From positions 96,730 through 160,729 of the forward strand of contig NZ_KB903622.1 in assembly GCF_000379725.1 (NCBI RefSeq): a stretch of DNA of 64,000 nt, in the 5' to 3' direction. A model generated the notes under the pieces. That model worked only from the letters and a program-made list of their open reading frames with translations. It did not search any database and was not told where the DNA came from. Of this stretch, positions 43,291 to 52,028 are shown one piece after another. How positions within the stretch are numbered: the first letter of the stretch is position 1; every line of letters begins with the position of its first letter. Origin of the DNA: Cytophaga aurantiaca DSM 3654 (GTDB taxonomy: Bacteria > Bacteroidota > Bacteroidia > Cytophagales > Cytophagaceae). The position numbers and the translations under genes are program-made.

Positions 43291-43791
43291 ATGCTGGAAA
43301 ATACTTCTCAACTTTCAGAATTCGGAATGATCTTATTATTCATCATTACAGGAATTGTCTTTGTACTGATTGGTGTAGGTGTTGCCGCATTGCTTCGTCC
43401 CAACAGACCTAATCTTGAAAAGATGATGGTGTACGAGTGCGGGGAAGACGCTGTTGGAAAGGCATGGGTGAATATGAATGCACGATATTATTTAACCGCA
43501 TTGATATTTGTTTTATTTGAAGTAGAAGTAATCTATTTGTTTCCAATCGCAACGGTATACGGAGATGCAAAGCTGGATGCCGCAACCAATGGTAGCTGGA
43601 CGATCTTCTCTCTGGTTGAGATATTGATCTTTATAGGCTTGTTGTTTGTGGGTCTGGTATATGTATGGCGAAAAGGATATCTGGATTGGAATAAACCGGA
43701 AGTAAAACCGGATGCCTTTGTTTCGAAAGTTCCCAGAGACTTATACGAAGCAGTGAATGAGAAATATTCTTTGGCAAAAGAAATAAATTAA
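43291..43791 (+). CDS. nuoA: NADH-quinone oxidoreductase subunit A
   Basis: A 166-residue membrane subunit of respiratory complex I, with three helices (about 12-35, 65-90, 107-127). MVYECGEDAVGKAWVNMNAR is the conserved loop with the redox-sensitive cysteine, and YYLTALIFVLFEVEVIYLFP is the second helix. It is a little longer than many NuoA proteins (about 120-147), with an extended C-terminus (VRRKGY-like WRKGYLDWNKPEVKPDAFVS). It is separated from nuoB by 115 bases with two hairpins. Confidence 0.93.
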   Translation: MLENTSQLSEFGMILLFIITGIVFVLIGVGVAALLRPNRPNLEKMMVYECGEDAVGKAWVNMNARYYLTALIFVLFEVEVIYLFPIATVYGDAKLDAATNGSWTIFSLVEILIFIGLLFVGLVYVWRKGYLDWNKPEVKPDAFVSKVPRDLYEAVNEKYSLAKEIN

Positions 43792-43802
43792 AATAAAACT
43801 TT

Positions 43803-43883
43803 CCAAGGGTTTAAAACCCTTGGAGAGTTGGTTGAAGAAATAAAATATAATCGTAACCCTATAAGATTTTAAAACCTTATATG
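43803..43883. repeat. Two hairpins between nuoA and nuoB
   Basis: CCAAGGGTTT-A-AAACCCTTGG (43803-43823, perfect) and AACCCTATAAGATTTT/AAAACCTTATATG (about 43855-43882). Neither has a T-run, so they look like REP-type or mRNA-processing hairpins and not terminators. Confidence 0.75.
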
Positions 43884-43906
43884 TTGCGTTAGAGAAATAA
43901 AACAGA

Positions 43907-44440
43907 ATGAGTTTACTCGATCATAAATTTGGACAAGGCGGTATTGTTGTCTCTCAGCTCGAAGATGTATTGAACTGGGCGCGCTTATCATCGTTGTTCC
44001 CTATGAGTTTTGGTTTGGCATGCTGCGCAATTGAAATGATGCAGACCTTTACATCCGGATACGATCTGGATCGTTTTGGAATTATACCAAGACCAAGCCC
44101 ACGCCAGTCGGATGTTATGATTGTTGCAGGAACCGTAACATTTAAAATGGCCGATCGGATTCGTCGTTTGTACGAACAAATGCCTGAGCCAAGGTATGTG
44201 ATCTCTATGGGATCCTGCTCCAATTGCGGTGGTCCGTATTGGGAACATGGCTATCACGTAGTGAAAGGTGTGGATCGTATTGTGCCGGTAGATATCTACG
44301 TGCCGGGCTGTCCGCCGAGACCCGAAGCTTTGATTGGAGGCTTTTTAAAATTGCAGGAAAAGATTCGCAAAGAAACGTTGGTTGAACCGAAAGCCGTTGA
44401 ACGTTTTCTTGCCAATCACAAATCAGCACAAGTCGTATGA
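43907..44440 (+). CDS. nuoB: NADH-quinone oxidoreductase subunit B
   Basis: The complex I subunit that carries the last iron-sulfur cluster (N2) next to the quinone site. 177 residues. The cluster ligands are the tandem Cys39-Cys40 in [10 protein letters not shown], Cys104 in MGSCSNCGG and Cys135 in VPGCPPRPE. The gene overlaps nuoC by 4 bases (ATGA), so they are translationally coupled. Confidence 0.97.
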   Translation: MSLLDHKFGQGGIVVSQLEDVLNWARLSSLFPMSFGLACCAIEMMQTFTSGYDLDRFGIIPRPSPRQSDVMIVAGTVTFKMADRIRRLYEQMPEPRYVISMGSCSNCGGPYWEHGYHVVKGVDRIVPVDIYVPGCPPRPEALIGGFLKLQEKIRKETLVEPKAVERFLANHKSAQVV

Positions 44441-44943
44441 CCTATACATTTCAAGATATAAAAGAAGCGATTCAAACGCAGTTTGGTGCAGATGTAGTTG
44501 TTGCAGAAAATACAGCGTTGCAACAGCCTCAGCTAACGGTGAAGAAAGAATCTCTGAAAGATATTTGTTTCTTTTTGCGTGACGATGCGCGTTTCTATTT
44601 CGATCAGTTGTCCTGCTTAACCGCATTGGACAATGGCGTTGAAAAAAACACCCTTGAAATTATTTATCATTTATATTCCATTCCATTCCATTTATTTTTC
44701 ATTTTGAAAGTTGAATCAGAAAGAGGAGATGGAAAGGAAGCACTTCCTGAAATACCTTCTATGGTTGATGTTTGGCACACTGCAGACTGGCATGAGCGTG
44801 AAGCATTTGATATGTATGGTATAAAGTTTTCAGGACATCCGGATCTTCGCAGAATATTATTGCCGGCAGATTGGGAAGGCTATCCGTTGCGTAAAGATTA
44901 CGTTGAACAGGAATTTTATCACGGGATTAAAGTAGCTTATTAA
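44437..44943 (+). CDS. nuoC: NADH-quinone oxidoreductase subunit C
   Basis: The 168-residue 30-kDa subunit of complex I in the peripheral arm. The signature [20 protein letters not shown] and [17 protein letters not shown] are clear. It is separate from nuoD, not fused as in E. coli. It overlaps nuoB by 4 bases and precedes nuoD by 1 base. Confidence 0.96.
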   Translation: MTYTFQDIKEAIQTQFGADVVVAENTALQQPQLTVKKESLKDICFFLRDDARFYFDQLSCLTALDNGVEKNTLEIIYHLYSIPFHLFFILKVESERGDGKEALPEIPSMVDVWHTADWHEREAFDMYGIKFSGHPDLRRILLPADWEGYPLRKDYVEQEFYHGIKVAY

Positions 44944-44944
44944 C

Positions 44945-46168
44945 GTGACGACACAAGCAACACCAAACTATACATACAATCCTCTGCATCTTCAGCAGTC
45001 GGAGCCGCTTGTATTTGATGCAGGCAATCTGAAACGCGGCGAGATCATTATTAATATGGGGCCGCAACACCCATCAACACATGGTGTATTGCGTCTGGAA
45101 ATTCTAACCGATGGCGAGATTGTAAAAGATGTGATCCCGCACATGGGCTATCTACATCGTTGTTATGAAAAGCATGCAGAAAAGTTGCCGTACAATCAGG
45201 TGATCCCGTTTGTGGATCGCATGGATTATTTAGCTGCAATGAACTCGGAACATGCCTATGCAATGGGTGTTGAGCGTATGCTGGGTATTGATAAAGACAT
45301 TCCTAAAAGAGTAGAATACATACGCGTTCTGGTAGCAGAATTAAATCGTTTGTCCTCACATTTTGTTGCGATCGGTACCTATGGTCTGGATATCGGAGCA
45401 TTTACGCCCTTCCTTTGGGTGATGCGTGATAGAGAGCACATCAATCGGTTGCTTGAATGGGTGAGCGGGGCACGGATGCTGTACAATTATATTTGGGTTG
45501 GGGGATTGTTTTATGATCTCCCTGTAGGTTTTGAAGAACGCTGCAAAGATTTTATTTCATACCTGAAACCAAAATTGATCGAGCTTCAAAAAGTAATTAT
45601 TGATAATAAAATTTTTATAGAGCGTACCGCAAATATCGGTGTGCTGCCGCTTGATCTTGCAATCAATTATGGCATTACCGGTCCTATGTTACGTGGTTCA
45701 GGATTAAAGTTCGATCTTCGTAAAGTAGATGCCTATTCCGTGTATCCTGAAATTGATTTTGATATTCCGGTAGGAACAGGGGCGATGGGAACGAAGGGCG
45801 ATTGCTGGGATAGAACACATGTTCGCGTAGCAGAATGTTTTGAGTCTGTTAAGATCATTGAACAGTGCATCACACAATTGTTGGGAGATCATAAGCGTAC
45901 GCGTGAGTTTGATCCGCAGGCGGTTGTTCCTAAAAAAATTCGTCCGAAGGCGATGGATTTTTATGTGCGAGCAGAAAATCCAAAAGGAGAATTGGGTTTC
46001 TTCTTCCGTACAACCGGCAATACAGACGTGCCGTTCCGCTGTAAAGTACGTGCACCGAGCTTTGTTAATTTATCTGTTTTGCAAGCCATTTCTAAGAATG
46101 TAATGATCGCCGATCTGGTTGCCATTCTGGGATCATTTGATATTGTAATGGGCGAAATAGACCGTTAA
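44945..46168 (+). CDS. nuoD: NADH-quinone oxidoreductase subunit D (GTG start)
   Basis: The 49-kDa, quinone-binding subunit of complex I, 407 residues. NMGPQHPSTHGVLRLEILTD, PHMGYLHRCYEKHAEKLPYN, RLSSHFVAIGTYGLDIGAF and GSFDIVMGEIDR are family blocks. The start is a GTG one base after the nuoC stop. No nuoE-N genes follow in the window; the next gene is a lipoprotein with its own promoter, so the nuo genes here stop at D and the rest must be elsewhere. Confidence 0.96.
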   Translation: MTTQATPNYTYNPLHLQQSEPLVFDAGNLKRGEIIINMGPQHPSTHGVLRLEILTDGEIVKDVIPHMGYLHRCYEKHAEKLPYNQVIPFVDRMDYLAAMNSEHAYAMGVERMLGIDKDIPKRVEYIRVLVAELNRLSSHFVAIGTYGLDIGAFTPFLWVMRDREHINRLLEWVSGARMLYNYIWVGGLFYDLPVGFEERCKDFISYLKPKLIELQKVIIDNKIFIERTANIGVLPLDLAINYGITGPMLRGSGLKFDLRKVDAYSVYPEIDFDIPVGTGAMGTKGDCWDRTHVRVAECFESVKIIEQCITQLLGDHKRTREFDPQAVVPKKIRPKAMDFYVRAENPKGELGFFFRTTGNTDVPFRCKVRAPSFVNLSVLQAISKNVMIADLVAILGSFDIVMGEIDR

Positions 46169-46192
46169 TGTTATACGTTTTGCTAACTGGAC

Positions 46193-46200
46193 TATATTTG
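46193..46200 (+). promoter_or_regulatory. -7 box 5 bases before the 46206 lipoprotein gene
   Basis: TATATTTG (exact match) ends 5 bases before ATG 46206, another near-leaderless arrangement; no -33 TTTG at normal spacing. Confidence 0.45.
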
Positions 46201-46205
46201 AGTAT

Positions 46206-46652
46206 ATGAGATTTTATTCAAAATTTATATTGTTGCTTTTGATCGGATGTTATTCGTGTGATACTTTAGATAAAAAAGAATCAGTGGAAGCTGTGACGAA
46301 AGTAGATACAGCAGATTCCAAACCTGCAATTCAGTATTTGAAAACGGATTATCCGGATCGAGTATTTGCATTCAAAAAAATGCCTGATGCATCCATGGAA
46401 GAACAAGTGATAAAATATGAACAGTTTTCAGCTTTATTCATTGAGTATGTTGGAATCTATAAAACGCAGCCGTTGTATTCTATCGTAGATCAGGAAAACA
46501 ATACCGAAGCGTATAATGTGTTAAGAGACGAAATGGTTTCTCTAAAAGAGAAGTTGAGAAAAAATATGAGTTCGTTTTCTAAAGATCAGGAAGTAAGACT
46601 TGATAGCGCAGATGCCCGAATGAATAAATATTTGCCTCAGGTTTATAAATAA
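46206..46652 (+). CDS. Hypothetical lipoprotein, 148 aa
   Basis: Not recognised. A lipoprotein signal MRFYSKFILLLLIGCYSC with lipobox LLIGC. The mature part is charged and mostly helical (VSLKEKLRKNMSSFSKDQEV and MEEQVIKYEQFSALFIEYVG), without cysteines beyond the N-terminus. It has its own -7 box right after nuoD. It sits just ahead of the copper-like group, but no metal-binding motif is seen in it. Confidence 0.72.
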   Translation: MRFYSKFILLLLIGCYSCDTLDKKESVEAVTKVDTADSKPAIQYLKTDYPDRVFAFKKMPDASMEEQVIKYEQFSALFIEYVGIYKTQPLYSIVDQENNTEAYNVLRDEMVSLKEKLRKNMSSFSKDQEVRLDSADARMNKYLPQVYK

Positions 46653-46733
46653 AAAGCATAATAAATTGCTATATATCAGTGAAGTAGTAGTTTATGAATT
46701 ATGAATGGGTTTGGAAGCTTCAAACGAATTATG

Positions 46734-46764
46734 TTGCATTTCAAATTCAAACTATATAGATTTG
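46734..46764 (+). promoter_or_regulatory. Promoter of the 46770 gene
   Basis: TTG at 46734-46736, 20 bases, then TAGATTTG at 46757-46764. The ATG at 46770 is 5 bases beyond, so transcription would begin at or near the AUG. It is the likely promoter of the copper-like group. Confidence 0.6.
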
Positions 46765-46769
46765 TCCAG

Positions 46770-47141
46770 ATGAAAAAAGGCTTTATACTCATATTAGTGA
46801 TGGTGATGCTACTGCAAAGCAGTATCCGTTCAGTGTATGTGGCCTATTATCAGATCAATCAGGATTATATTGCTACCGTTCTTTGTATCAATAAAGCAAA
46901 GCCTGCTTCTACATGTAACGGAAAATGTTACCTGTCCAAAAAAATGAAGGAGCAGGAAAAGCAGGAACAAACAATCCCTTCTGTATTGAAAGGTTTGGAA
47001 GAAGTTGTTTTATTTTTTACGGATTTTAATTTATTGCCAACACCCGTTTTTGCAGATGAAATGCAGGTAGCTTCACTTGACGCATACCAGATGCACGCGT
47101 ATAAATCGCCTGCAGATTTTATTATTCAACCTCCCCAATAA
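46770..47141 (+). CDS. CxGxCYL membrane-anchored protein, paralog 1
   Basis: A 123-residue protein with one N-terminal membrane helix or signal (MKKGFILILVMVMLLQSSIR) and three cysteines: YIATVLC (Cys39) and TCNGKCYL (Cys49, Cys53). After that comes a charged helix (SKKMKEQEKQEQTIPS) and a C-terminal extension. The 49084 gene has the same cysteines at the same positions (39, 49, 53) and the same pattern LQSS...YIAxxLC...TCxGxCYL, so the two are paralogs. I do not know a named family; the pattern fits metal capture or thiol exchange at the membrane. The start at 46770 is chosen for the signal and promoter; 46701 is the in-frame alternative. Confidence 0.75.
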   Translation: MKKGFILILVMVMLLQSSIRSVYVAYYQINQDYIATVLCINKAKPASTCNGKCYLSKKMKEQEKQEQTIPSVLKGLEEVVLFFTDFNLLPTPVFADEMQVASLDAYQMHAYKSPADFIIQPPQ

Positions 47142-47206
47142 TTCGTTTGATACATCGCTGCTTGCAAGTGTTGTAAGCATTCTTTATCGATTTATAACGA
47201 ATTTCA

Positions 47207-48265
47207 ATGAACTTCATAAAAAAACGTAGTTCAATGTTGTTGTTTACGGCATTGATTACACTATATACAGCTTCTGCACAAACAGATTCTGCATTTACAT
47301 GTGCATCCTGCATGTGTAAAAAAGATGCCACTCCGGCAGGAATTATGCTTAGCCATACACACTCAAAAGGTGAGTGGATGTTTTCATATCGTTTTATGAA
47401 TATGAATACAAGAGGCATGGAGCAAAACGGAACGAGTATCTCCAACGATCAGATCTACAATCAATATTTATTTTCTTCAGACCGAATGTCTATGAACATG
47501 CATATGCTTATGGCTATGTATGGTGTAAGTAATAAGCTTACTTTAATGGCAATGACTGAATACAGACAATCATCCATGAATATGGTGGCGCCGGAAGGGA
47601 GTACACACATTCATAACGGAGTTCCAATGTCGGGTTCAATGGCACATACTATGAAGACCTCCGGTTTTGGGGATCTCTCAATTACGGCACTTTATTCCAT
47701 CATAAATTCTTCACAACATCATGTGTTGTTTTCCGGAGGTATATCCATTCCTACAGGCTCTGTACAAAACAAAGGAGATGACGGCAGCATGTATCCAAAT
47801 GCGCGTTATTCATACATGATGCAGCAGGGGTCAGGTACCTGGGATGTAAAGCCGGGCCTTACGTATACCTATAAAGGAGATAAGCTTACGGCGAGTACGC
47901 AGCTGGTTTCGACAATTCGTACTGGTTACAATCAGGTTGGTTATAAACTGGGGAATGAATTGGGTTTTAATAATTGGGTTGCTTATCAATGGTTGCCATG
48001 GTTAAGTACATCGCTGCGTGCAGAACTTCTTCAAACAGGAAAGATCAAAGGAAATGATCCCACATTGTATGCATATACCGAACCTGCTGCAAATGCTGCA
48101 AATTATGGGGGTACAATAGCATTGGTGTATGCAGGAGTGAATACATTCTTTCTTGGAAATAATAAAATCGGAATAGAAGCTGGTCTGCCTGTATATCAAA
48201 AATCCAATGGCATACAAGCATCCGTATATAGCAATGTCAATCTGGTTTATTCAATTGTATTTTAA
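47207..48265 (+). CDS. Met/His-rich outer-membrane barrel protein
   Basis: A 352-residue exported protein (signal MLLFTALITLYTASAQ) with features of a beta-barrel: alternating strands and a C-terminal aromatic residue (NVNLVYSIVF). The N-terminal mature part has CASCMCKK and HTHSKGEWMFSYRFMNMNTR, and a later Met-rich stretch SDRMSMNMHMLMAMYGVS; a Met/His cluster THIHNGVPMSGSMAHTMKTS follows. Such Met/His/Cys clusters are typical of copper-handling envelope proteins (general knowledge). It lies between a CxGxCYL protein and an MbnP-like lipoprotein, strengthening that reading. Transport function unproven. Confidence 0.75.
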   Translation: MNFIKKRSSMLLFTALITLYTASAQTDSAFTCASCMCKKDATPAGIMLSHTHSKGEWMFSYRFMNMNTRGMEQNGTSISNDQIYNQYLFSSDRMSMNMHMLMAMYGVSNKLTLMAMTEYRQSSMNMVAPEGSTHIHNGVPMSGSMAHTMKTSGFGDLSITALYSIINSSQHHVLFSGGISIPTGSVQNKGDDGSMYPNARYSYMMQQGSGTWDVKPGLTYTYKGDKLTASTQLVSTIRTGYNQVGYKLGNELGFNNWVAYQWLPWLSTSLRAELLQTGKIKGNDPTLYAYTEPAANAANYGGTIALVYAGVNTFFLGNNKIGIEAGLPVYQKSNGIQASVYSNVNLVYSIVF

Positions 48266-48270
48266 CTAAA

Positions 48271-49053
48271 ATGCTTATAAAAATGAAACACGCATATATA
48301 TTAACCGCAGTATTTTTTTCAATCATTTTCACAGGCTGTAAATCAAATGATCCGGCACCGAGCAATACAACTGTTGAAACAGCACCTATAAGTCTGCACC
48401 TGCATACATATATTGGCTCAAATGAAGTTGAATTGTATAACGCCGTATATCAGACTGATGAAGGAAGAAAAATGTCGTTGAGCTTTTCACAACTATACAT
48501 ATCAAATATAAAACTGGTAAAATTTGATGGAGGTATCTACGAAGTAGGTGATACCATATTGCTAACCAATATTGTTGATCAGGTTTATAAATTGGGAAAT
48601 GTACCAGTTGGTAATTACAAGTCCATTCGTTTTGATGTAGGCTTACCGGCGAATCTAAATGCACAGACTCCTTCAGGAACGGGTATACTCAATGATCCGG
48701 ATATGTGGTTTTCAAATACTGCGCAAGCAAACAATTATATCTTCATGAATGCTGTAGGTAAGATTGATACCACAGCTGCAAAAGATGCTGCAGATGCAGA
48801 TATGGTTCCATTTGTTTATAAGATCGGAACAAATTCGAATATAGTACATGTATCCATGCCGAATCAAACTGTATCGGTTCAGCCCAATACTATGGCCTAT
48901 ATACACATGGAAGCAGATTATGCAGAATTGTTTGCTGGACTTGATCTGAAGAAGAATGATAATTTAAGTATTGCAACAAAAGCAGATAATACTTCTTCAT
49001 TAGTGATCGATATTACTGCAAACATGGCAAACATGTTTAAATACGAAAACTAG
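48271..49053 (+). CDS. MbnP-like lipoprotein
   Basis: A 260-residue lipoprotein (SIIFTGC lipobox). The mature protein resembles MbnP-family domains: SLHLHTYIGSNEVELYNAVY, FSQLYISNIKLVKFDGG, VGNYKSIRFDVGLPANLNAQ and PDMWFSNTAQANNYIFMNAV. MbnP proteins occur with the di-heme MbnH in methanobactin and other copper operons, where MbnH modifies a Trp of MbnP to create a copper site (literature). Here no MbnH gene is adjacent. The start may be 48271 or 48283 (MKHAYILTAV). It follows the Met/His-rich barrel by 5 bases. Confidence 0.8.
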   Translation: MLIKMKHAYILTAVFFSIIFTGCKSNDPAPSNTTVETAPISLHLHTYIGSNEVELYNAVYQTDEGRKMSLSFSQLYISNIKLVKFDGGIYEVGDTILLTNIVDQVYKLGNVPVGNYKSIRFDVGLPANLNAQTPSGTGILNDPDMWFSNTAQANNYIFMNAVGKIDTTAAKDAADADMVPFVYKIGTNSNIVHVSMPNQTVSVQPNTMAYIHMEADYAELFAGLDLKKNDNLSIATKADNTSSLVIDITANMANMFKYEN

Positions 49054-49083
49054 TATCAATAGATCCTTCAACGATCACTATTT

Positions 49084-49461
49084 ATGATCCGGTATTTTTC
49101 GGTTGTATTGATAATTCTATTCTTTTTACAGAGTAGTTTTAACACATTTGTGTATACACAATTCAAGATGCAGCAAAAGTATATTGCGTCTGAGTTATGT
49201 GTACAAAAGGATGTGCGCATGAACACTTGTAAAGGGAATTGTTATTTAAAAGCACATCTTCAAAAGGAGAATGGAGATGCAGATATTTCCATTTCTTATG
49301 TAAAAGAAAAAGTCGAACTGTATTTTAAAGAATTGCTAATTTATCAAACACTTTTCATAGAATATATAAAATCTTTTTATTTATATCGTTCAATTTCGTT
49401 TCCTGTTCCGATAGGTAAAGATATTTTTCATCCGCCAGCATTGCTGCAGACATATAATTAA
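49084..49461 (+). CDS. CxGxCYL membrane-anchored protein, paralog 2
   Basis: A 125-residue paralog of the 46770 protein. It has an N-terminal helix (MIRYFSVVLIILFFLQSSFN), then YIASELC (Cys39) and NTCKGNCYLKAHLQ (Cys49, Cys53), exactly the same cysteine positions. The C-terminal half differs from paralog 1, so the conserved core is residues 1-60. It lies 30 bases after the MbnP-like gene and just before the Asp-box protein. Function unknown; see paralog 1. Confidence 0.75.
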   Translation: MIRYFSVVLIILFFLQSSFNTFVYTQFKMQQKYIASELCVQKDVRMNTCKGNCYLKAHLQKENGDADISISYVKEKVELYFKELLIYQTLFIEYIKSFYLYRSISFPVPIGKDIFHPPALLQTYN

Positions 49462-49503
49462 ATGATAAAAAATAATTACTTACAACAGAATAATAATTTT
49501 AAG

Positions 49504-51681
49504 ATGAAAAAAAATACTATACACACTATATATACAATACTTATGAGTATGCTCTTCATAAGTATATTTTCTATTTCTTCAAACGCACACTTTGGCTCTA
49601 AAGGTCCATTTGGCGGAACAATAACATGTACAACAATTGCTGCGGATACAGTCTATATGGGTACGGCAGAAGGTGGTGTATTTGAAAGCACGAGTGCTGC
49701 ACTGGTTGGCTGGAGAGCGCGACCGGTTGGCTTGAAAAGCGGAAAGATTACTGCAATTGCACACACAGGAATTCGCTTGTACGCAGCAACTGCAGACAGC
49801 GGAATTTTTATTTTGAATGGATATGTTGGTACAGACAGGTATTGGAATAAAATAAACAACGGTTTAACGAATCTGCATGTAACAAGTCTGGTAGCAATCG
49901 ATGCTACAACGTTAATGGCTGGGACCGTTAATGGTTTGTTTTTAACAACAAACAGTGGAGCAAGCTGGACTGCAGTGAACGGAAATTTACAGCATCTGAA
50001 TGTTTCAGGAATGAAGAAGGCGGGTACGCGCATCTTTATCAGTACAACAGATGGAGGCATTTATGCAACAGACAATAACGGTACAAGCTGGATCGATTTT
50101 AATGATTCAAACACAAGCAATGTAGATGGTACTATTGCTTTGTCATACAATACAGCAACAGATCAGTTACTCGTATTAAATACGAATGGATTATTTGTAA
50201 CAGATGCTGCAAGTACAAGTTCTGCACCAAGCTATTCAAATGTCACTGCTGACCTGCCTTCTGCAACTGTTTTCTACTCAGTATCAAATGATGGAACACA
50301 GTGGTATGTTGCTTCAAACAAAGGTATATATGTTTCTGTAGTAGCTGAAATTAGCTGGTCTGCAGCAAATACAGGATTAACAACGTTGAATGTAAAAACA
50401 GTTGAACCTTTTAAAACAGGTTTGGTTTGTGGAACGGTAAATAAAGGAATATTTAAAACGACATCGCGATTTGATCCATGGACTGCGATGAATGTAAATT
50501 TTAATAATTTAAAAACAACTGCAATGCATACCAGCGGTGTCGCTTTTGTTGTTGCAGCTACCGAAAATGGAGTGTATGTAAGTAAAGATCTGGCTGCAAA
50601 TTATGTAACCGCAAATAATGGTTTGATTGATAGTTTGAATGTAACGGATCTTACAATGGGAGAGTCGTTGTTATTTGCAGCAACTAAAAACGGCGGCGTA
50701 TATGTCACAGCAGATTCAGGAAGAAACTGGACCGTATTCAATACAGGCTTGCCAACGTTGAATATTAAAAAACTGTTCTATTCAGATTATGTTTTGTATG
50801 CAATCGATGCAGCAAATAAATTGTATAAAACATCGATCACGACAGCAAATTGGATTTCGATTCAAACAGGCCTACCTACCGGTGTTGAACTGACCTCTAT
50901 GGCTTTCTTTAATAATAATATTTTATTGGGAACTTTTGGACAAGGCGCATACATTAAATCAAAAACAGGTACAACCTGGAACTCTTATAACACGGGATTA
51001 TCCAATTGGGCAGATGTACATGATTGGGATGTTACATCTGTAGCTGCAGCTGGAAATAAAATTTATATAGGAACAGAAGGAGCAGGTGTTTTGGTGTCAG
51101 ATTCAACATTAGCTTCTATCCATTGGTCTTCTGCTGCTTCAACACAAACTGCAATTCCTCATACTGCTTTAATGCGTTTGAATGGAATGAAAATTCAGGC
51201 AATGGGTGTGTATGCAGGATATGTATGGGCAAGTTATAAAGGTGGTTTACTGGCAACATCTGATAATGGTGTAACATGGATTGCCGGTGGAAATCAATTT
51301 AATTTACCGAGCTATACGGATGTAACTAAAATTACATTCGTGACTACCCGCGTATTTGTGACCACTGAAAACAATGGTTTGTATTCAAATGCGTTGTCTG
51401 AAATACCAACAATTATAACAGGTATTTTAAATGCTTCAACACTAAATACTACTGCCTTACAAGTTGCTCCAAATCCAAACACTGGTTCGTTCAAACTCAA
51501 TACAGACAATGTGGTCGGAAAAATTACAGGAATTGTTATTTATGATTATGCCGGTAATATCAAAGATACATTTGATGGCACGCAAAAAGAATTCGATTTG
51601 AATTACAAACAAGGTATGTATGTTGTTTTGATAAAAACAGATACAGATGCTGTCTATACTCAAAAAATAGTAATACAATAA
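49504..51681 (+). CDS. T9SS-secreted Asp-box (BNR) repeat protein
   Basis: A 725-residue secreted protein. After a signal peptide (MLFISIFSISSNAHFG) come Asp-box/BNR beta-propeller repeats (about 40-620): TTNSGASWTAV, ATDNNGTSWIDF, TADSGRNWTVF, TSDNGVTWIAGG and related turns, as in photosystem II stability-type or sialidase-like propellers. The tail from about 655 is a T9SS type A sorting domain (VAPNPNTGSFKL, IVIYDYAGNIKDTFDGT, YVVLIKTDTDAVYTQKIVIQ). The start at 49504 is preferred over 49462 for the signal. It is the largest gene in the copper-like group; its role there is unknown. Confidence 0.85.
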   Translation: MKKNTIHTIYTILMSMLFISIFSISSNAHFGSKGPFGGTITCTTIAADTVYMGTAEGGVFESTSAALVGWRARPVGLKSGKITAIAHTGIRLYAATADSGIFILNGYVGTDRYWNKINNGLTNLHVTSLVAIDATTLMAGTVNGLFLTTNSGASWTAVNGNLQHLNVSGMKKAGTRIFISTTDGGIYATDNNGTSWIDFNDSNTSNVDGTIALSYNTATDQLLVLNTNGLFVTDAASTSSAPSYSNVTADLPSATVFYSVSNDGTQWYVASNKGIYVSVVAEISWSAANTGLTTLNVKTVEPFKTGLVCGTVNKGIFKTTSRFDPWTAMNVNFNNLKTTAMHTSGVAFVVAATENGVYVSKDLAANYVTANNGLIDSLNVTDLTMGESLLFAATKNGGVYVTADSGRNWTVFNTGLPTLNIKKLFYSDYVLYAIDAANKLYKTSITTANWISIQTGLPTGVELTSMAFFNNNILLGTFGQGAYIKSKTGTTWNSYNTGLSNWADVHDWDVTSVAAAGNKIYIGTEGAGVLVSDSTLASIHWSSAASTQTAIPHTALMRLNGMKIQAMGVYAGYVWASYKGGLLATSDNGVTWIAGGNQFNLPSYTDVTKITFVTTRVFVTTENNGLYSNALSEIPTIITGILNASTLNTTALQVAPNPNTGSFKLNTDNVVGKITGIVIYDYAGNIKDTFDGTQKEFDLNYKQGMYVVLIKTDTDAVYTQKIVIQ

Positions 51682-51773
51682 GTTGTGGATAGCTGTTGTT
51701 GATGTTTGTAATGCAGACCTCGATAACAGTTAATGAATTTTATTCATAATCATTAACCGATCAATAAAATAGT

Positions 51774-52025
51774 ATGAAATATATTCTTTTATTTATTCTG
51801 GCGTCATTCGTATTCTCCTGCAAAGAAAATACGGAAATGAAAGGCTCTGCCAGTCTGATTGATTCAACAAGTGCTCATCCCGTGACAGTTGTTGTAAATG
51901 AAAAGGATCCCATTTGTGACATGGATGTAAAAGGGCATTTATCGGACACCGCATTGATCAATGGAGAAGTATGGGGATTTTGTAGTCCCGTGTGCAAAGA
52001 AAAATATATACATTCAAAAAAATAA
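51774..52025 (+). CDS. YHS-domain lipoprotein
   Basis: An 83-residue lipoprotein (lipobox FVFSC, Cys16) carrying a YHS-type domain at 45-80: DPICDMDVKG (Cys48), GEVWGFCSPVCKEKY (Cys70, Cys74). YHS domains bind heavy metals, often with copper or iron trafficking proteins. Its position at the end of the copper-like group fits. It is short but convincing because of the three correctly spaced cysteines. Confidence 0.82.
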   Translation: MKYILLFILASFVFSCKENTEMKGSASLIDSTSAHPVTVVVNEKDPICDMDVKGHLSDTALINGEVWGFCSPVCKEKYIHSKK

Positions 52026-52028
52026 AAT

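Noticed and set aside
43803..43883. Rho-independent terminators inside the nuo operon
   Set aside because: The stems lack following T-runs, and nuoB-D need read-through.
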